In this document: positions 24,442 through 34,960 of the stretch, piece by piece | Numbering within the stretch: the stretch's first letter is position 1 | Layout: each line of letters opens with the position of its first letter | Assembly (NCBI GenBank): GCA_015680685.1 | Contig: MNCI01005415.1 | Coordinates: 407,631-471,630, forward strand | Direction: 5' to 3' | Source: Gnetum montanum | Taxonomy: Eukaryota; Streptophyta; Gnetopsida; Gnetales; Gnetaceae | Length of the DNA: 64,000 bases | Program-made: the position numbers and the translations under genes | Notes under the pieces: model-generated | What the model was told of the DNA's origin: nothing | Seen by the model: the letters and a program-made list of their open reading frames with translations, nothing else | Database searches by the model: none

Positions 24442-24880
24442 TGTATGGATTCGAGAGGGATTTTTGTTTGAAGGGGACTTGGATAAAGGTGAGGTAGAGA
24501 ATGGTGGAGGAGTAGGGCACTAGTTACTGGTATGTCTAAGGGCTTTGGTAGACTACGAGGTCAGAAGAAGGATCTTTTCTTTGATCGTGGTTCCAACCCA
24601 CTTGGTTGGATAACCAGTTGTAGATTAACCATCCTCGTAGAATTTCTTTGCTATGGCTGGGTAGTTAATTTACCCTACATGGATGAAGTAGGTGGTAGTT
24701 GTGTAGAAGGTGGAGGAGTAGGTGCAAGAACAAGAGGACCATGAGGATAATAGGTGGCCTCCCTCCCCCTTGCATATGGTAGTTGGTAAACTTTAGGAGG
24801 GTAGTGGTGAGGTTGGTAAGCAACAACATGACCAGAAGAGTTCCATGGAGATGAAGGTTTCTAAATAGGAATATGCATAG
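24442..24880 (-). pseudogene. Element B gag, C-terminal part, cut by D
   Basis: The minus-strand reading is rich in Pro and Tyr (HHYPPKVYQLPYARG, then YYPHGPLVLAPTPPPSTQLP) with a few stops, and leads into the protease. It ends where plus-strand RT of element D begins (24880-24890). The N-terminal part resumes on the other side of D, at ~31440. Confidence 0.6.
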
Positions 24881-24883
24881 ATC

Positions 24884-25320
24884 CCGATAAGGTCAAGGCT
24901 ATTATCAACTTAGCACCACCAAAAAACCTTAAGGAGCTACGTGGATTGCAAGGTAGAATACAATTTATATGTAGATTTATTACCAGATTGACTGATAAGT
25001 TACACCCAATGCAACACCTACTAAAAAAGTAGTTGACTTCGAGTGGACAAATCAATGCCAACAAGCATTCGAAAATCTAAAAAAAGAGCTGGTTCATTTT
25101 CCAACTGTTTATCCTCCACAAAGAGATAAGACTTTGTACATCTATCTTGCAACCTTGGACACATCCATTGCCTCCTTGCTTTTTTCAAAGATAGATGATG
25201 GTTTTGATATTATTGTTTACTACTTAAGTCATGTTCTAATAGCACATGAGGCAAATTATAGAAATATAGAGAAAAACTATCTTGCCTTGTTTTTTTCACT
25301 TAAAAAATGAAGATAATACC
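24884..25320 (+). pseudogene. Element D RT thumb and first RNase H, truncated
   Basis: Reading begins at DPDKVKAIINLAPPKNLKEL, GLQGR and continues DKLHPMQHLLKK, stop, VDFEWTNQCQQAF, then YIYLATLDTSIASLLF and VYYLSHVLIAHEANY. This matches F (55000-54560) almost residue for residue. The RT fingers and palm are absent, so there is no polymerase site. The single stop in VDFEW context and later stops mark decay. Confidence 0.85.
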
Positions 25321-25559
25321 TCTTCCATAGTTAAGTCAACATCATGTTCAAGAGTAACATACTTAGGGTCATTACAACCAACACATATGAAAGTAGCAGA
25401 ATAGCTAGATGGAAACCAATAACCATAGAGTTTGACCTGCATTACATAACATAGTCATCCACAAAGGATCATGTAGTAGCCATGCAACTCACAGCTTCAC
25501 TTATAGACGATCAGGAAACAATAGATCCAAAATTCCTAGATAAGCATGTTAGCAATATA

Positions 25560-26100
25560 AACCTGGTACTTGTAGACTTGGAGGTCATTTTACACTTTGA
25601 TGGTGCTTCGACCACACAAGGTGGTAGTGTTGCTATTTTTATTACATTTCCCTCTAGAGGGATATGACCTTTTGTGTACCACTTTGTGTTCTACTATACA
25701 AACAATGTAGCAGAATACAAAGGTCTCCTTAGAGGCATTCTAGTAGCTCAAGAGTTAGATATTCGAAATATAGTAATTCGAGGTGATTCACAATTAGTTA
25801 TTAACCAAGTCATAGAGGTTTATGCCTATAAATCACAACACCTACAACCTTAGTATGATTTGGCAAAGCACTTACTAAAACAATTTGAACCATAGATGTC
25901 CAACATGTCACCCATAATGAAAATGCCATAGCTGATGCACTGGCCACCTTAGCCTTAAGTGTACCGACAAATATGTTCTCTAATTTATTACTTCCATAAT
26001 GGATTGCACTGAACCTATAATCCACACAACAATTATTACATCCATAAGTACACTTCATGCCTAGGAATGCTACAATGATATCAAAGAATACCTAGAATAA
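25560..26100 (+). pseudogene. Element D second RNase H (Tat-lineage hallmark), decayed
   Basis: The domain reads LHFDGASTTQGG, then TNNVAEYKGLLRG, then IRGDSQLVINQV, giving the Asp, Glu and Asp positions expected of an RNase H fold. It is separated from the first RNase H by a linker of ~80 residues. A second RNase H between RNase H and integrase is a recognised trait of Tat-lineage elements. Stops follow (one where F has a Gln, in HLQ context) and the end near 26100 is frameshifted. Confidence 0.85.
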
Positions 26101-26229
26101 GGGGAACACCCACAAAACTTAACACTTACCCAAAAGGGCATAGTGTGAAAATGATCATAGCAGTACATCCTTGTAGGTGATAGTACCTTATGTTGTAGAT
26201 CTTACGGCAGGATACTATTAACCTGTGTT

Positions 26230-27307
26230 AGAAATAGTGAAGCACAATAGATTTTCGACCATGTACATGAAGGACTATGTGGGGGGCATATAGCTCCCAT
26301 GGAAATGGTAGCAAAAATTAGATGTCTAGGCTACTACTAGTCTTATATGGGGCGCGATTGCATCTCCAAGGTCAAGACATGTGACATGTGTTAGTGGAAT
26401 TGGAATCTGATGCATTTTTCATTGACTAAACTACATACTACACAAATCACATGGTCATTTCAACATTGGGGGTTGGACATCATAAGGCCTATAATGCCTA
26501 AGTCTTCTACAAGATAACTTCATTATTACTACAACTGAGTATTTCACAAAGTGGGTAGAATTTATCCCCCTTAGAGAGACAACATCCCGATAGGTTTGCA
26601 AATTTATTCTTGACAATATAGTGACCTGATTTGGTCTCCCCATGACTATAGTCCCAGACAACGAACCACAATTTAGTAGTGTAGAAACCAAAGCCTTATG
26701 TGAAAACCTCAACATTAAACACTCCTTGTCATCAACATACTACCCCCAGGAAAATGACAAAGTGGAGGCTACAAATAAGGTCATTATCAATGTATTGAAG
26801 AAGACATTTGATAATGGAAAGCAATAATGGCATGAACAAATCATCTATGTAATTTGGGTCTATTGCACAACATGTAGATCTACAATAGGTAAAACACCAT
26901 ATAGTCTTATATATGGATCTGAAGTAGTATTGCCTCTTGAACTACAAGTCCCATCACTTCACATGATCCTCTCAAACTTCATGGATGAGGCTCAGAACAA
27001 TGAGTTGAGAACCATTGATCTCGACTCTATGGAGGAAGAACACATCTAAACACTTGATCACAAGAAGTGGTACCAAGAGAAGAAATGGCAAAAGCATCAC
27101 CACAATATGCATCAATGCCCAATTAAGAAAGGGTACTTGGTCCTCAAGGCCATTCAAAAGCCTAAGAATAAGTTCTTAGCTAACTGGGAAGGGCCTTTCT
27201 TGGTCACTAAGATGTACGAAAATGGAGCCTTCAAGCTTCCTAATTTAGATGGCAATAAGTTTGCCAATTCTGTCAACCACTTATACTTGAAGTTGTATTA
27301 CACCTAA
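26230..27307 (+). pseudogene. Element D integrase, partly open
   Basis: The zinc-binding part reads HEGLCGGHIAPMEM, then KIRCLGYY and SKVKTCDMC. The core has WGLDIIRPIMPKS, then VPDNEPQF and the YYPQENDKVEATNKVI helix, so the D, D and E residues are still present. The C-terminal part (27107-27307) reads KGYLVLKAIQKPKNKFLANW, EGPFLVTKM and VNHLYLKLYYT, ending at TAA 27305-27307. Stops and shifts within the core (for example after GYY, where Trp is usual) inactivate it. Confidence 0.88.
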
Positions 27308-27334
27308 CATGTAGTATCATGTCAACAATAAATC

Positions 27335-27715
27335 AAGGTAAGCAAAATGTCTGCTATGATGTTAAAGTAGCACAAAACATCTACTATGATGTTAAACTAG
27401 CATAGAACGTCCACTACAATGTTAAACTAGCACAAATGGTCTACTATGATCTTAAACTAGCATAGAATATCTACTATGATGTTAAACTAGCACAAAATGT
27501 CCTTGGGCTATGACATTAAACTAGCACCCACAACATGGTCTACTATGACCTTAAACTAGCCATCCACCATCCGCTACAATGTTAAACTAGCACAATAGTA
27601 TACTAGGACCTTAAACTAGCATAGCATGGTCCACCCAGACCTTAAACTAGGACCACAATCTACTAGGAGCTTAAACCAACATAACCAATGGTCTACTAGG
27701 ACCTAAAACTAGGCT
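27335..27715 (+). repeat. Decapeptide-coding minisatellite after D integrase (~30-bp unit)
   Basis: About 12 units carry the core CTACTATGATGTTAAACTAG. In one frame the first ~190 bases read YYDVKLAQN-like units (VCYDVKVAQN, IYYDVKLA, VHYNVKLAQ, VYYDLKLA), broken only by TAG codons where other units have CAA for Gln. Later units change length and frame. The frame differs from that of integrase. The tract corresponds in place, orientation and sequence to the repeat of element F at 52371-52844. Confidence 0.8.
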
Positions 27716-29043
27716 TTTAATTCAGCATCGATAGTCCAACATACATGATCCTATGAACAAATGAACTAGAATAATTCCAAGCTTCTCTTACCTACCCATC
27801 CTTCTTAGGCAGGATGGGGTGAGGTATTGCAATTCCAAAATGAAGTTCACATTGTCAAGGGAAAACCCTCTAGAATATTTGCAATGTTGCTATCCCTATC
27901 ATCTTGTTGATCTTCCAGAGATGTCTTTTGACATCTTTCTAACATTTTGGAGCTACCACCACCATTGCTAGTCATCTTGGTCATAGCCTTGATCATCAGC
28001 ACCTCCCACTAGAGTCTCAATAATATTTTGGCCCAACCACAATGCTACAATCCTCTAGCTCTCACCATTGCTAGAGTCTGGGAGAGAACTCAATAGCATG
28101 GCTATTCACCTTGCAACTAAATTTCTTGGCTCATGCCTCTGGTTAGAATGCTTGATCACCTACATCACCATTTCTCCTAGCCTCTTAAGTGCTCAATTCC
28201 AGTGTGGCTACTGGAGCTTTCCATCCTACCACTACCGACCCCTACACTGGCCTTCCTACTTTGGAAATTGCATGCACCTGATGCAGCACTTGTAGCCCTT
28301 GCAATGTCCTAGGTGGGAAAGACTTCACCCTCATCTCACATAGTGATTATTTTTCTTTTTTTCTCTATGTTGTGTTTGCAATATGAAGTTGGGGTGTTTT
28401 CGTTCAAAAATGCACTTCACCATGATGGCAAGACACCACATTGTTCCAATGTGTTTGCTTTGGCTCGCCTAGCTACTTGAGAGTGAACACCCCTCCTATC
28501 TTCCTATCCTCTCAACTAAACCTAGCCTTTACCTCTTGATCTTGTAGCTTTCCATCCCTTGCAAGCTTCTCCAATGCATATGAAACCCTTTCCTGCACTT
28601 AACCACTGAACCCATGATGGACATAAAGCAACTCATCCCATCGAGAGCCTTGGTAGGCTGGTCTATGCCCCATACGGATGTAACATAGTTCATCCTAGGG
28701 AGGAAACACCTATCCTAGAGCTATGATAAAGTTTCCTTTAAGCAAATATAGGCATACTATTCACCTGGTAATGCAAAAAAAAAAGGAAAAAAAAGAAGAG
28801 AGAAGAAGCAAGGACAAAGAAAGCATAAAAAAATAAACAAAAAAAAAGAGAGATGAAGAGAGGAAGAGAGGAGAAAAAAGAAAATAAAATGGGACTAGCT
28901 AAATTCCCAAGTCAAATATCATAGTTCTATCTTACAATTGGTCTAGCCTTGGACTGACCATCTCATAAGCACTTCAATGAAAGGTCAAAATTCAAAAGGT
29001 AGAACATCTACGCATCTCTCTAGTTAATCCTCTAGACATTGAC
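27716..29043 (+). other. Element D 3' untranslated region
   Basis: No protein is recognised between the repeat tract and the polypurine tract. A purine-rich A/G run at 28770-28890 is low complexity. The order repeat, spacer, polypurine tract, LTR is the same in F. Confidence 0.6.
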
Positions 29044-29056
29044 AAAGAGGGGCCAG
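29044..29056 (+). other. Polypurine tract of element D
   Basis: AAAGAGGGGCCAG immediately precedes the LTR start TGAAACACC. F has AAAGAGGGGCCAA before TGAAACAGCC at the matching place. Confidence 0.85.
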
Positions 29057-31087
29057 TGAAACACCACTAATTTTAGGCTCTTGTGACTCAATAGCAAAAT
29101 TGTCTAACTGTTAAAACCTGGGAAAATTTTTTCTAAGTCTGGTGTAACACTACACATCATAGATAATGTAGCACACTAGAAATCCTAATGTTTGCAAAAT
29201 GTTTCTAAGTCTGCCTACTACACTCCCTAGCACAGCTAGTGTAGCACATGTTTCCAAGGCTAGTTTGCACAAATTTCAAGCTAGAAGTAGTCAAAAGAGC
29301 ACTAAGGATGGACCAACTAGCTTCGCAAATTTTCTATCTCCTAGGCCATCAAGCTTGCTATGTCCTTTAGCTTGCCTAGCTTGACACATGTCGTAGTTAC
29401 TAGTCCATTGAAGTGCTAGGCAAGGAGTTGTCAAAGGCTCTTAGCATGGAAAAACTACTTTGCAAAATTTTCTATCTTTTGGGGGCTACTATGTTTCATA
29501 GCATAGACAACATAGCACAAGTTCAGGAGCTCAAATTTTACTAAGAGTGGAATTTGGAGTCTGTCGAATTTGGAAATTTTTTGACTACCAAGACCACCTA
29601 ACCTAATTCACCCTCAAAGCATGGTTAGGATTCCATGAAGAAACTTGGTGAATTTTGGCAAAATTCATCTAAAAATTGTTGCTACCCTTTGCTATGCTAC
29701 ACAACATAGCCAACATGATAGGTTTTCAAGGTCGATATTTTTCCAAGTGTGAAATAGGAAGGCATCAAGCTATTCTAGCATGAAAGATGCATTTTTTGGT
29801 TGCTAAAGTTTCCTATCTTGATACATCCCAGAGTGGCATTTTCAGTTTTCACAAAATTCATCAAAATAGGTGTGCTACACTCTGCTACGCTACGTAGTGT
29901 AGACAGTGTAGCAAGCCAAAACTATAAAAATTTTCTATGTGTTTATGCTACACTCCATTATGCTATGCAGCATAGACATTGTAATGCTTGCAAAATGCCA
30001 TCAAATTCCTCTAGAAGCTCCCAAAACTTGGCATCAACCTTCGTCTTAGCTTTAACATCCTTCTAGTCTTATTAGTCCCCAAAATTGTTCCTACACTTGA
30101 CCCTACTCGAAAGAGGGGGAAGATGGAGTCCTAAAGAATAGGCTCCAAATTACATTTTTTTGGCATTGTTTGTAGGTACATGGTAGTCTTTTAGACTTTG
30201 ACACATGTGGTTTGGGAAGTATGGTCATAGTTTGATGGATTTTTAGTTCCTGCTCTTGTCTTGGAGGGCATAGCACCATTGAGCTTGACACTTTGAGTGT
30301 AGCATGCCAATGTGACTCGTTCAGATTTGTGCTACATGGGACCTAGGACACGTGGCATCTAGTCTACATCTTGCATCAATACTAGCCCTATAAATATCCC
30401 AGTAATAAACATTTTAATGGTTGGCTTTTGGTAGTTGGCTTTTGGAAAAGACTAGTGGGCAAAAGGTTTATGTGTGGAAAATCTTAGCATTAGAGCACTC
30501 CTAACATCTACCTCACCCTTACACTCGAATGTGATACCTGGTTGAGCACCATCCCTACACCGACATAGGGTGATAATGGCCAACCCAGTGAGTTCTACCC
30601 CCTTTTGCATTTGTTAGCACCACATCCTCAAAGTTCCAAGGACTGTGACCATATTGCATCACTACCCTATTATGCCTATCTAACACTATGTACCGATTCC
30701 ACATATAATTTAATCAAAAGTCACGTTCCCCAATCTTGGGATTGTGAATTTCCTTAAACTCTCATTTCATTTTTCTACAACATGTATTTCAAATTTTTAG
30801 CATAATTTCTTAATTCTATTTTCAATATACATTCATACACTCATGTTGATACACTCCCATTGTTATGTATGTCATGCTTCTACTTGTTTCGACTCCTGTG
30901 TGTGACACTTTCAAAACTCTATTTGCAAATGGCTATGTACACCACATAAGTCCCTGTCTAATTGACCAGACTATTTAGGGCACCCTATTTCCATTTTCTC
31001 CAACACAGCCCTGTCACAGACTCAAGGTTAGGCTGTATGCCCGACAACCTCTCGGTGTTCTATCCATTGACATTTTTAAACGCTACA
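29057..31087 (+). mobile_element. Element D 3' LTR (~2.03 kb)
   Basis: It starts TGAAACACC after the polypurine tract and ends CGCTACA. Its U3 holds a series of inverted repeats built on TGCTACACT / AGTGTAGCA, a TATA box at 30388, and an end segment (CATAAGTCCCTGTCTAATTG, then GGGCACCC) similar to F's LTR. It is about 500 bp longer than F's 5' LTR. Confidence 0.8.
30387..30397 (+). promoter_or_regulatory. TATA box of element D LTR
   Basis: CCTATAAATAT is about 690 bases before the LTR end, in the same relative order as in the LTRs at 1-1362 and in F. Confidence 0.6.
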
Positions 31088-31439
31088 TAAGGCATACATC
31101 CTAGATTCCTAGAAGTGTGACATAATTGGACAACATCCATTGGGATGTTCATACTGGCAGATGTCACACCTGCCATCATCATCTCATTCGCTATCTACAC
31201 CTATCTCTATTTCAGTCATCTTACCCTTACCCTTGGATATGGCACATTCAACTTTCTAATGTCTCTGATGCTCATGATTATCACTTTGTTCCTTGGACTC
31301 TGGTAATTTTTAAAATAGCTTTAAACTTACTGTTCATGGAGACCCATAATTAGTCAACGTTACCTATAATTTTGGACTAAAATTTTTGGAGTGGTAAGGT
31401 TTTTTGATTAGCCATCTCATCTCTTGTTGACTCATCCTC
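31088..31439. other. Unassigned stretch between D's LTR and B's gag
   Basis: B's gag should resume directly after D, but I cannot read gag until about 31440. This segment could be a poorly conserved gag part, filler left when D was truncated, or the leader of a second Tat-like copy. A 75-codon plus frame at 31126-31353 has no recognisable content. Confidence 0.4.
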
Positions 31440-32908
31440 ACTATTGTAAAATCAAACCTCCCTTTTGCAAATGGAAGGGTCCCTATTGTATTCCTCTAAA
31501 CTTTCTTGCTTTCTCAATTCTCCCTCCTCCCTAGCTACCTGCTCAATTAACTTTTGGATCTAACAAGAACTTAACTCTGTTAGCCTCCCTTAAGCATAGA
31601 TGCCAAGGGTTTTCCTTGTTTTAGATCGCAACCCATATATAATATGAAAAAGTTGATCAAGATGAGAATATCCATGGTTGGGACACTTATGCAACGAAGA
31701 GTAGTATTAGCAAATAGTAGCATCCAAGGGCTCATGGTTTTCTTGTTTCCACCCTTGGATCTACTTCCTTAAGTTGGACACTTGGGAGTACATTTGATAT
31801 TTGTCATTAAAAAATTCTAACATCATACTCCACTACCTAATTGATTCTAGTTTTAAGGGCTAGTACTAGTTCTCCGCTTCTTTAATGAGTGTTCTTGAAA
31901 ATAATTTCAACTTCTACCAATCATTCTCAATATTCTACAAGATACATGCACCATGGAAGGCTTGGAGATGGTTTTGCAGATCAGCATGGTAGCCTCCTTC
32001 AAACCAAGGGATGTTGTTCATGTCTAACCTCTTTGTTCTACTATCTTTTACATGCCTTGTTAGAATCCTCATAGCCTCTACAATGTTTAACATGCTCTAA
32101 GTGGCAAGTAGAGGTTCATGAAGGCCATAGTGATGGTGCTTATGATGTTCTCTACTAATCCTTCTTTCATGGTGGTGTGTCTCTCTAGATTTCCCATGCC
32201 TCTGATTGCAATTGTCTCGATGGTACCTTCTATTTTTTTGGTCCCATCGATCATCTCCATCATGGTCATGCCCTCTGCAGCCATGATTTGAGCTAGATGA
32301 AGAATAAGAAGAAGATGATGAAGGGGAAGAGGGAACCATGATAGAAATTGTGACTTCCACTTGTCCCCTTGTCATGACTTGCTCCTCTAGATCCATTTTT
32401 TTCATTGGATCCATTTCAATCAGAACCAAGATTATGAATTGTGGATTCCATGTTCTGGTTGAGGGCCCCTTGACCAAAGTCATAGAGAGGAGTGTCACCA
32501 AAGGAAAAGTCCCTAGAGAAGTGTTCAATTCCATCTAATGGGCCACGTGGAGGTGGAAAAGTGGTTGATCCCTTACCCTTTGAAAGCTCATGTTGTTGCT
32601 CCAATTGATGATCCCTTAACCTTTGTGCCTTAGTGGGATGGTAATCCCTTGAATCAGGATCTTGCATCTCATACTCCTCATGAAGATGTTGAAGTCCATG
32701 TCATATAAGAATTAGTTGGAGCATAGCTGGAACAGATCAATCTAGTGGCAAAACAATGTTGCCTTCCATCTCATGCCACCACAACATTTCATCTTGATGT
32801 AAGATGAAGGTGAAGTTTGGCACAGACTCATTGGGATGAGCATATACCACATGTTATTGTTGAGGCACTTGGTTTGTCCTGGGTAGAGATAGGCTCCTAT
32901 GAGAAGAA
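31440..32908 (-). pseudogene. Element B gag, N-terminal and middle part
   Basis: From 32908 the minus strand reads SSSHRSLSLPRTNQ; the expected initiator is ATA, while A has ATG at this place. It continues with NFTFILHQDEMLWWHEMEG, then RDYHPTKAQRLRDHQLEQQH and LYDFGQGALNQNMEST. A Ser run and a His/Arg/Asp-rich stretch at 32290-32100 follow, then RHVKDSRTKRLDMNNIPWF and NDKYQMYSQVS, SLHKCPNHGYSHLDQLFHII. Frames change several times. I see no CCHC zinc knuckle. Confidence 0.75.
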
Positions 32909-33059
32909 GATATTTTATATTACAAATCTATATGAAATTTGTGGTTAAGATTTAATTTATTTATAATAATAATTTTTCTTTTGTAAGATTTGACCTTAGG
33001 ATTTGAACAATGAGGTTACTAAGTTTCACTAAGTTTAGATAGCGCATGTAGAACTAAAG

Positions 33060-33077
33060 TCCCTGGCAATGATGCCA
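33060..33077 (-). other. Element B primer-binding site, tRNA-Asp type
   Basis: The minus strand reads TGGCATCATTGCCAGGGA one base inside the 5' LTR. Against the primer site complementary to the plant tRNA-Asp 3' end, 14 of 18 bases match. All four differences are transitions. tRNA-Asp priming is known for Athila-type elements. Confidence 0.8.
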
Positions 33078-33078
33078 A

Positions 33079-33924
33079 CGATGAGTGGCAAGGTACCCCT
33101 ATGTCCAACCATATGAATCACAAGTGCGAGCCAATTGAAGTCCATAGACTTTAATTACCAAGTACACTAGAGCTAAATAGTGAATTCATGTTGTCCATTC
33201 ATTTTCTTCCCAGCCTCACTTGTCAAATGCAAGTGTATGGTTAAGGGTAATTCAGGCATAAGATTTTATCATTTTATGTTTTATAAATTTGATCACCTAA
33301 AATAATAATGAAAGTGAGAGTAATTAAATGCTAAGTGAACTATTGTCAAATCTATCCTAACAAAAGTAATCGTCCCCACTTCCCAGACACATCCTGAACT
33401 TCGTGTAAATACTGCTGGGTTGTTAAATGATAACCATTTGTGAGCTACCAAGTATTACATGTATGTTCAAAGGGGCCATGCTTGTATATTTTAATTAATT
33501 AATTAATTAATCAAAATTAATTTCTGAATAAATAACATTAAATGTAAATTGCATGAAATCAAAATGTATAAATGCATAAAGAAAGAAAGTCTCAAGTGCT
33601 GCAAGGATGAATCAAAGAGCTTGTTATTATTGCCAAAAAAATGATGTGTTTAGGTACATCAATGCTTAAATAAATATCCAATTACACTTAGACCTCCTGT
33701 ATGGGCACTTGTAAAATATTCTAACTCTTAAATGAACAAACTACAAGAATTTCTCTACTTGACTGAAAAACATCTACCTTAATCATGTGCCCAAGGGCTG
33801 TATTTATAGGTCCAATAATATCTTGTGATATTGCATCTTAGGCCATGATATTGTGTACTTGATATCATGGCCACCTCGATATCAGATACCTTATATTGGG
33901 GCTCATGTAAAACATGATTCATCA
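33079..33924 (-). mobile_element. Element B 5' LTR (846 bp)
   Basis: It begins TGATGAATC on the minus strand at 33924 and ends ...CTCATCG at 33079, where the normal terminal CA is altered to CG. It contains the TATA box around 33812-33824 and the GATATC U3 repeat at 33826-33895. It is clearly the partner of 17794-18663 and is followed by ATATT at 33925-33929. Confidence 0.88.
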
Positions 33925-33929
33925 ATATT

Positions 33930-34960
33930 CTAATAAGGCATCAAAGAAATAGTAGCATCAAGTGACTGAACATGAGCAACATTTTTAAATTTGGAGGATA
34001 AATGTTGATCTATGACATCATCTTCAAGCCTTCCATGAAGCTTGTAATTTTTAAAATATTGAGAATGAGTNNNNNNNNNNNNNNNNNNTAAGGAGGATAA
34101 ATGTTGATCTATGACATCATCTTCAAGCCTTCCATGAAGCTTGTAATTTTTAAAATATTGAGAATGAGTGATAGAATCTTAAGTTATATTGAAGAATACT
34201 TATCAAGAAAGTAGACAGTTAGTATGTATCATTAGAGTCAAAATCTACCTATAGATGAAGCATAATGCTAGAATTTTTTTAATGATAAGTATCAAACTTA
34301 TTCAAGAGTATTGAATAGGAGAAAATAAATATAATGAAAAAAAATAAGAGACTTATGAATCCCTTGACATAGCAATGGATAGCTATTAATCACTTTTGGA
34401 AAAGTGTTGAGGGCATGGATTTTGTAAAAAGAAACAACTTTGACATATAATCAATGGATTGAGAAATAAAACAAAAGAGAGACTTGGAGTCTATGGCCAA
34501 GGAAAACTATAAAAAATGCAAGCCCATCAGATATAATGGTTACTAGACCAAGTTGCTAATGAGGAAGAAGAGTTAACAAAAATAGAGTCTATAGAAGAAT
34601 ATAATAGGGATCCTTCTCTTCATAAAAGAGATGTTAGAATCTATGAGACACAATAGGAGAAATCTATGGAAGATGTGATTTAAAGAAAGATATTACTGAT
34701 ATAAAATTTTATTAATGATATTGTAGGTAAGGTTAAAAAAATGTGGGATTCATCAGATGAGAAATTTGCAACTACATCAGAGATACTAGAAGAAAGAGAA
34801 GAGCATGCATTAACTAAAGGAAAAGATAGAAAGATAAAGAAGAATGATAAATACATCAAGTATAAGTATAAAAGGAAAGCTATTGTTGTGGAAGAAAATG
34901 AACAAAGAAGAATAGAAACTATCCTTATAGAATTCTTCTATTATGGCTAATGAGGAAGAA
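33930..34960 (+). pseudogene. Element E gag, second part
   Basis: The reading resumes after B with IRHQRNSSIK, stop, LNMSNIFKFGG, then a middle part at 34290-34330 reading NFFNDKYQTYSRVLN (compare NDKYQMYSQVSN in B). A 69-codon open stretch at 34741-34950 (SDEKFATTSEILEEREEHAL, then Lys-rich) may be the C-terminal basic part. The stretch contains an assembly gap and its flanking duplication. Stops abound. Confidence 0.65.
33993..34169. other. Assembly gap (18 N) flanked by an exact 78-bp duplicate
   Basis: Bases 33993-34070 are repeated without change at 34092-34169, with N at 34071-34088 between. In B's gag, the homologous coding sequence is present once. The duplicate is therefore probably the unmerged ends of two overlapping contigs. 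Confidence 0.9.

Larger units (their letters stand above)
24880..31087 (+). mobile_element. Element D: 5'-truncated Tat-like Ty3/gypsy nested in B
   Basis: It runs on plus from the RT thumb through RNase H, second RNase H, integrase, a decapeptide-repeat tract, 3' untranslated region, polypurine tract and 3' LTR. Everything upstream of the RT thumb, with the 5' LTR, is missing. The right end CGCTACA (31087) is set by comparison with F's LTR end. No target-site duplication can be paired because the left end is lost. Confidence 0.8.
17794..33924 (-). mobile_element. Element B: Athila-like Ty3/gypsy with nested element D
   Basis: Both LTRs (17794-18663 and 33079-33924), matching duplications ATATT, a recognisable primer site and gag, protease, RT, RNase H and integrase in order on the minus strand define one insertion. 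About 6.2 kb of it (24880-31087) is the Tat-like element D inserted in gag. The two LTRs differ at many positions, so the insertion is old. No reading frame is intact. Confidence 0.88.

Noticed and set aside
24532-24744. 70-codon plus-strand frame rich in Gly
   Set aside because: It is antisense to the Pro-rich C-terminal gag of B, which leads in frame toward protease.
24888-24892. TAAGG near the left end of D, equal to the five bases right of D's LTR (31088-31092)
   Set aside because: It lies inside the DPDKVK codons of D itself, so it cannot be a target-site duplication.
32338-32538. 66-codon plus-strand frame within B gag
   Set aside because: It is the antisense of the gag reading supported by homology with A and E on the minus strand.
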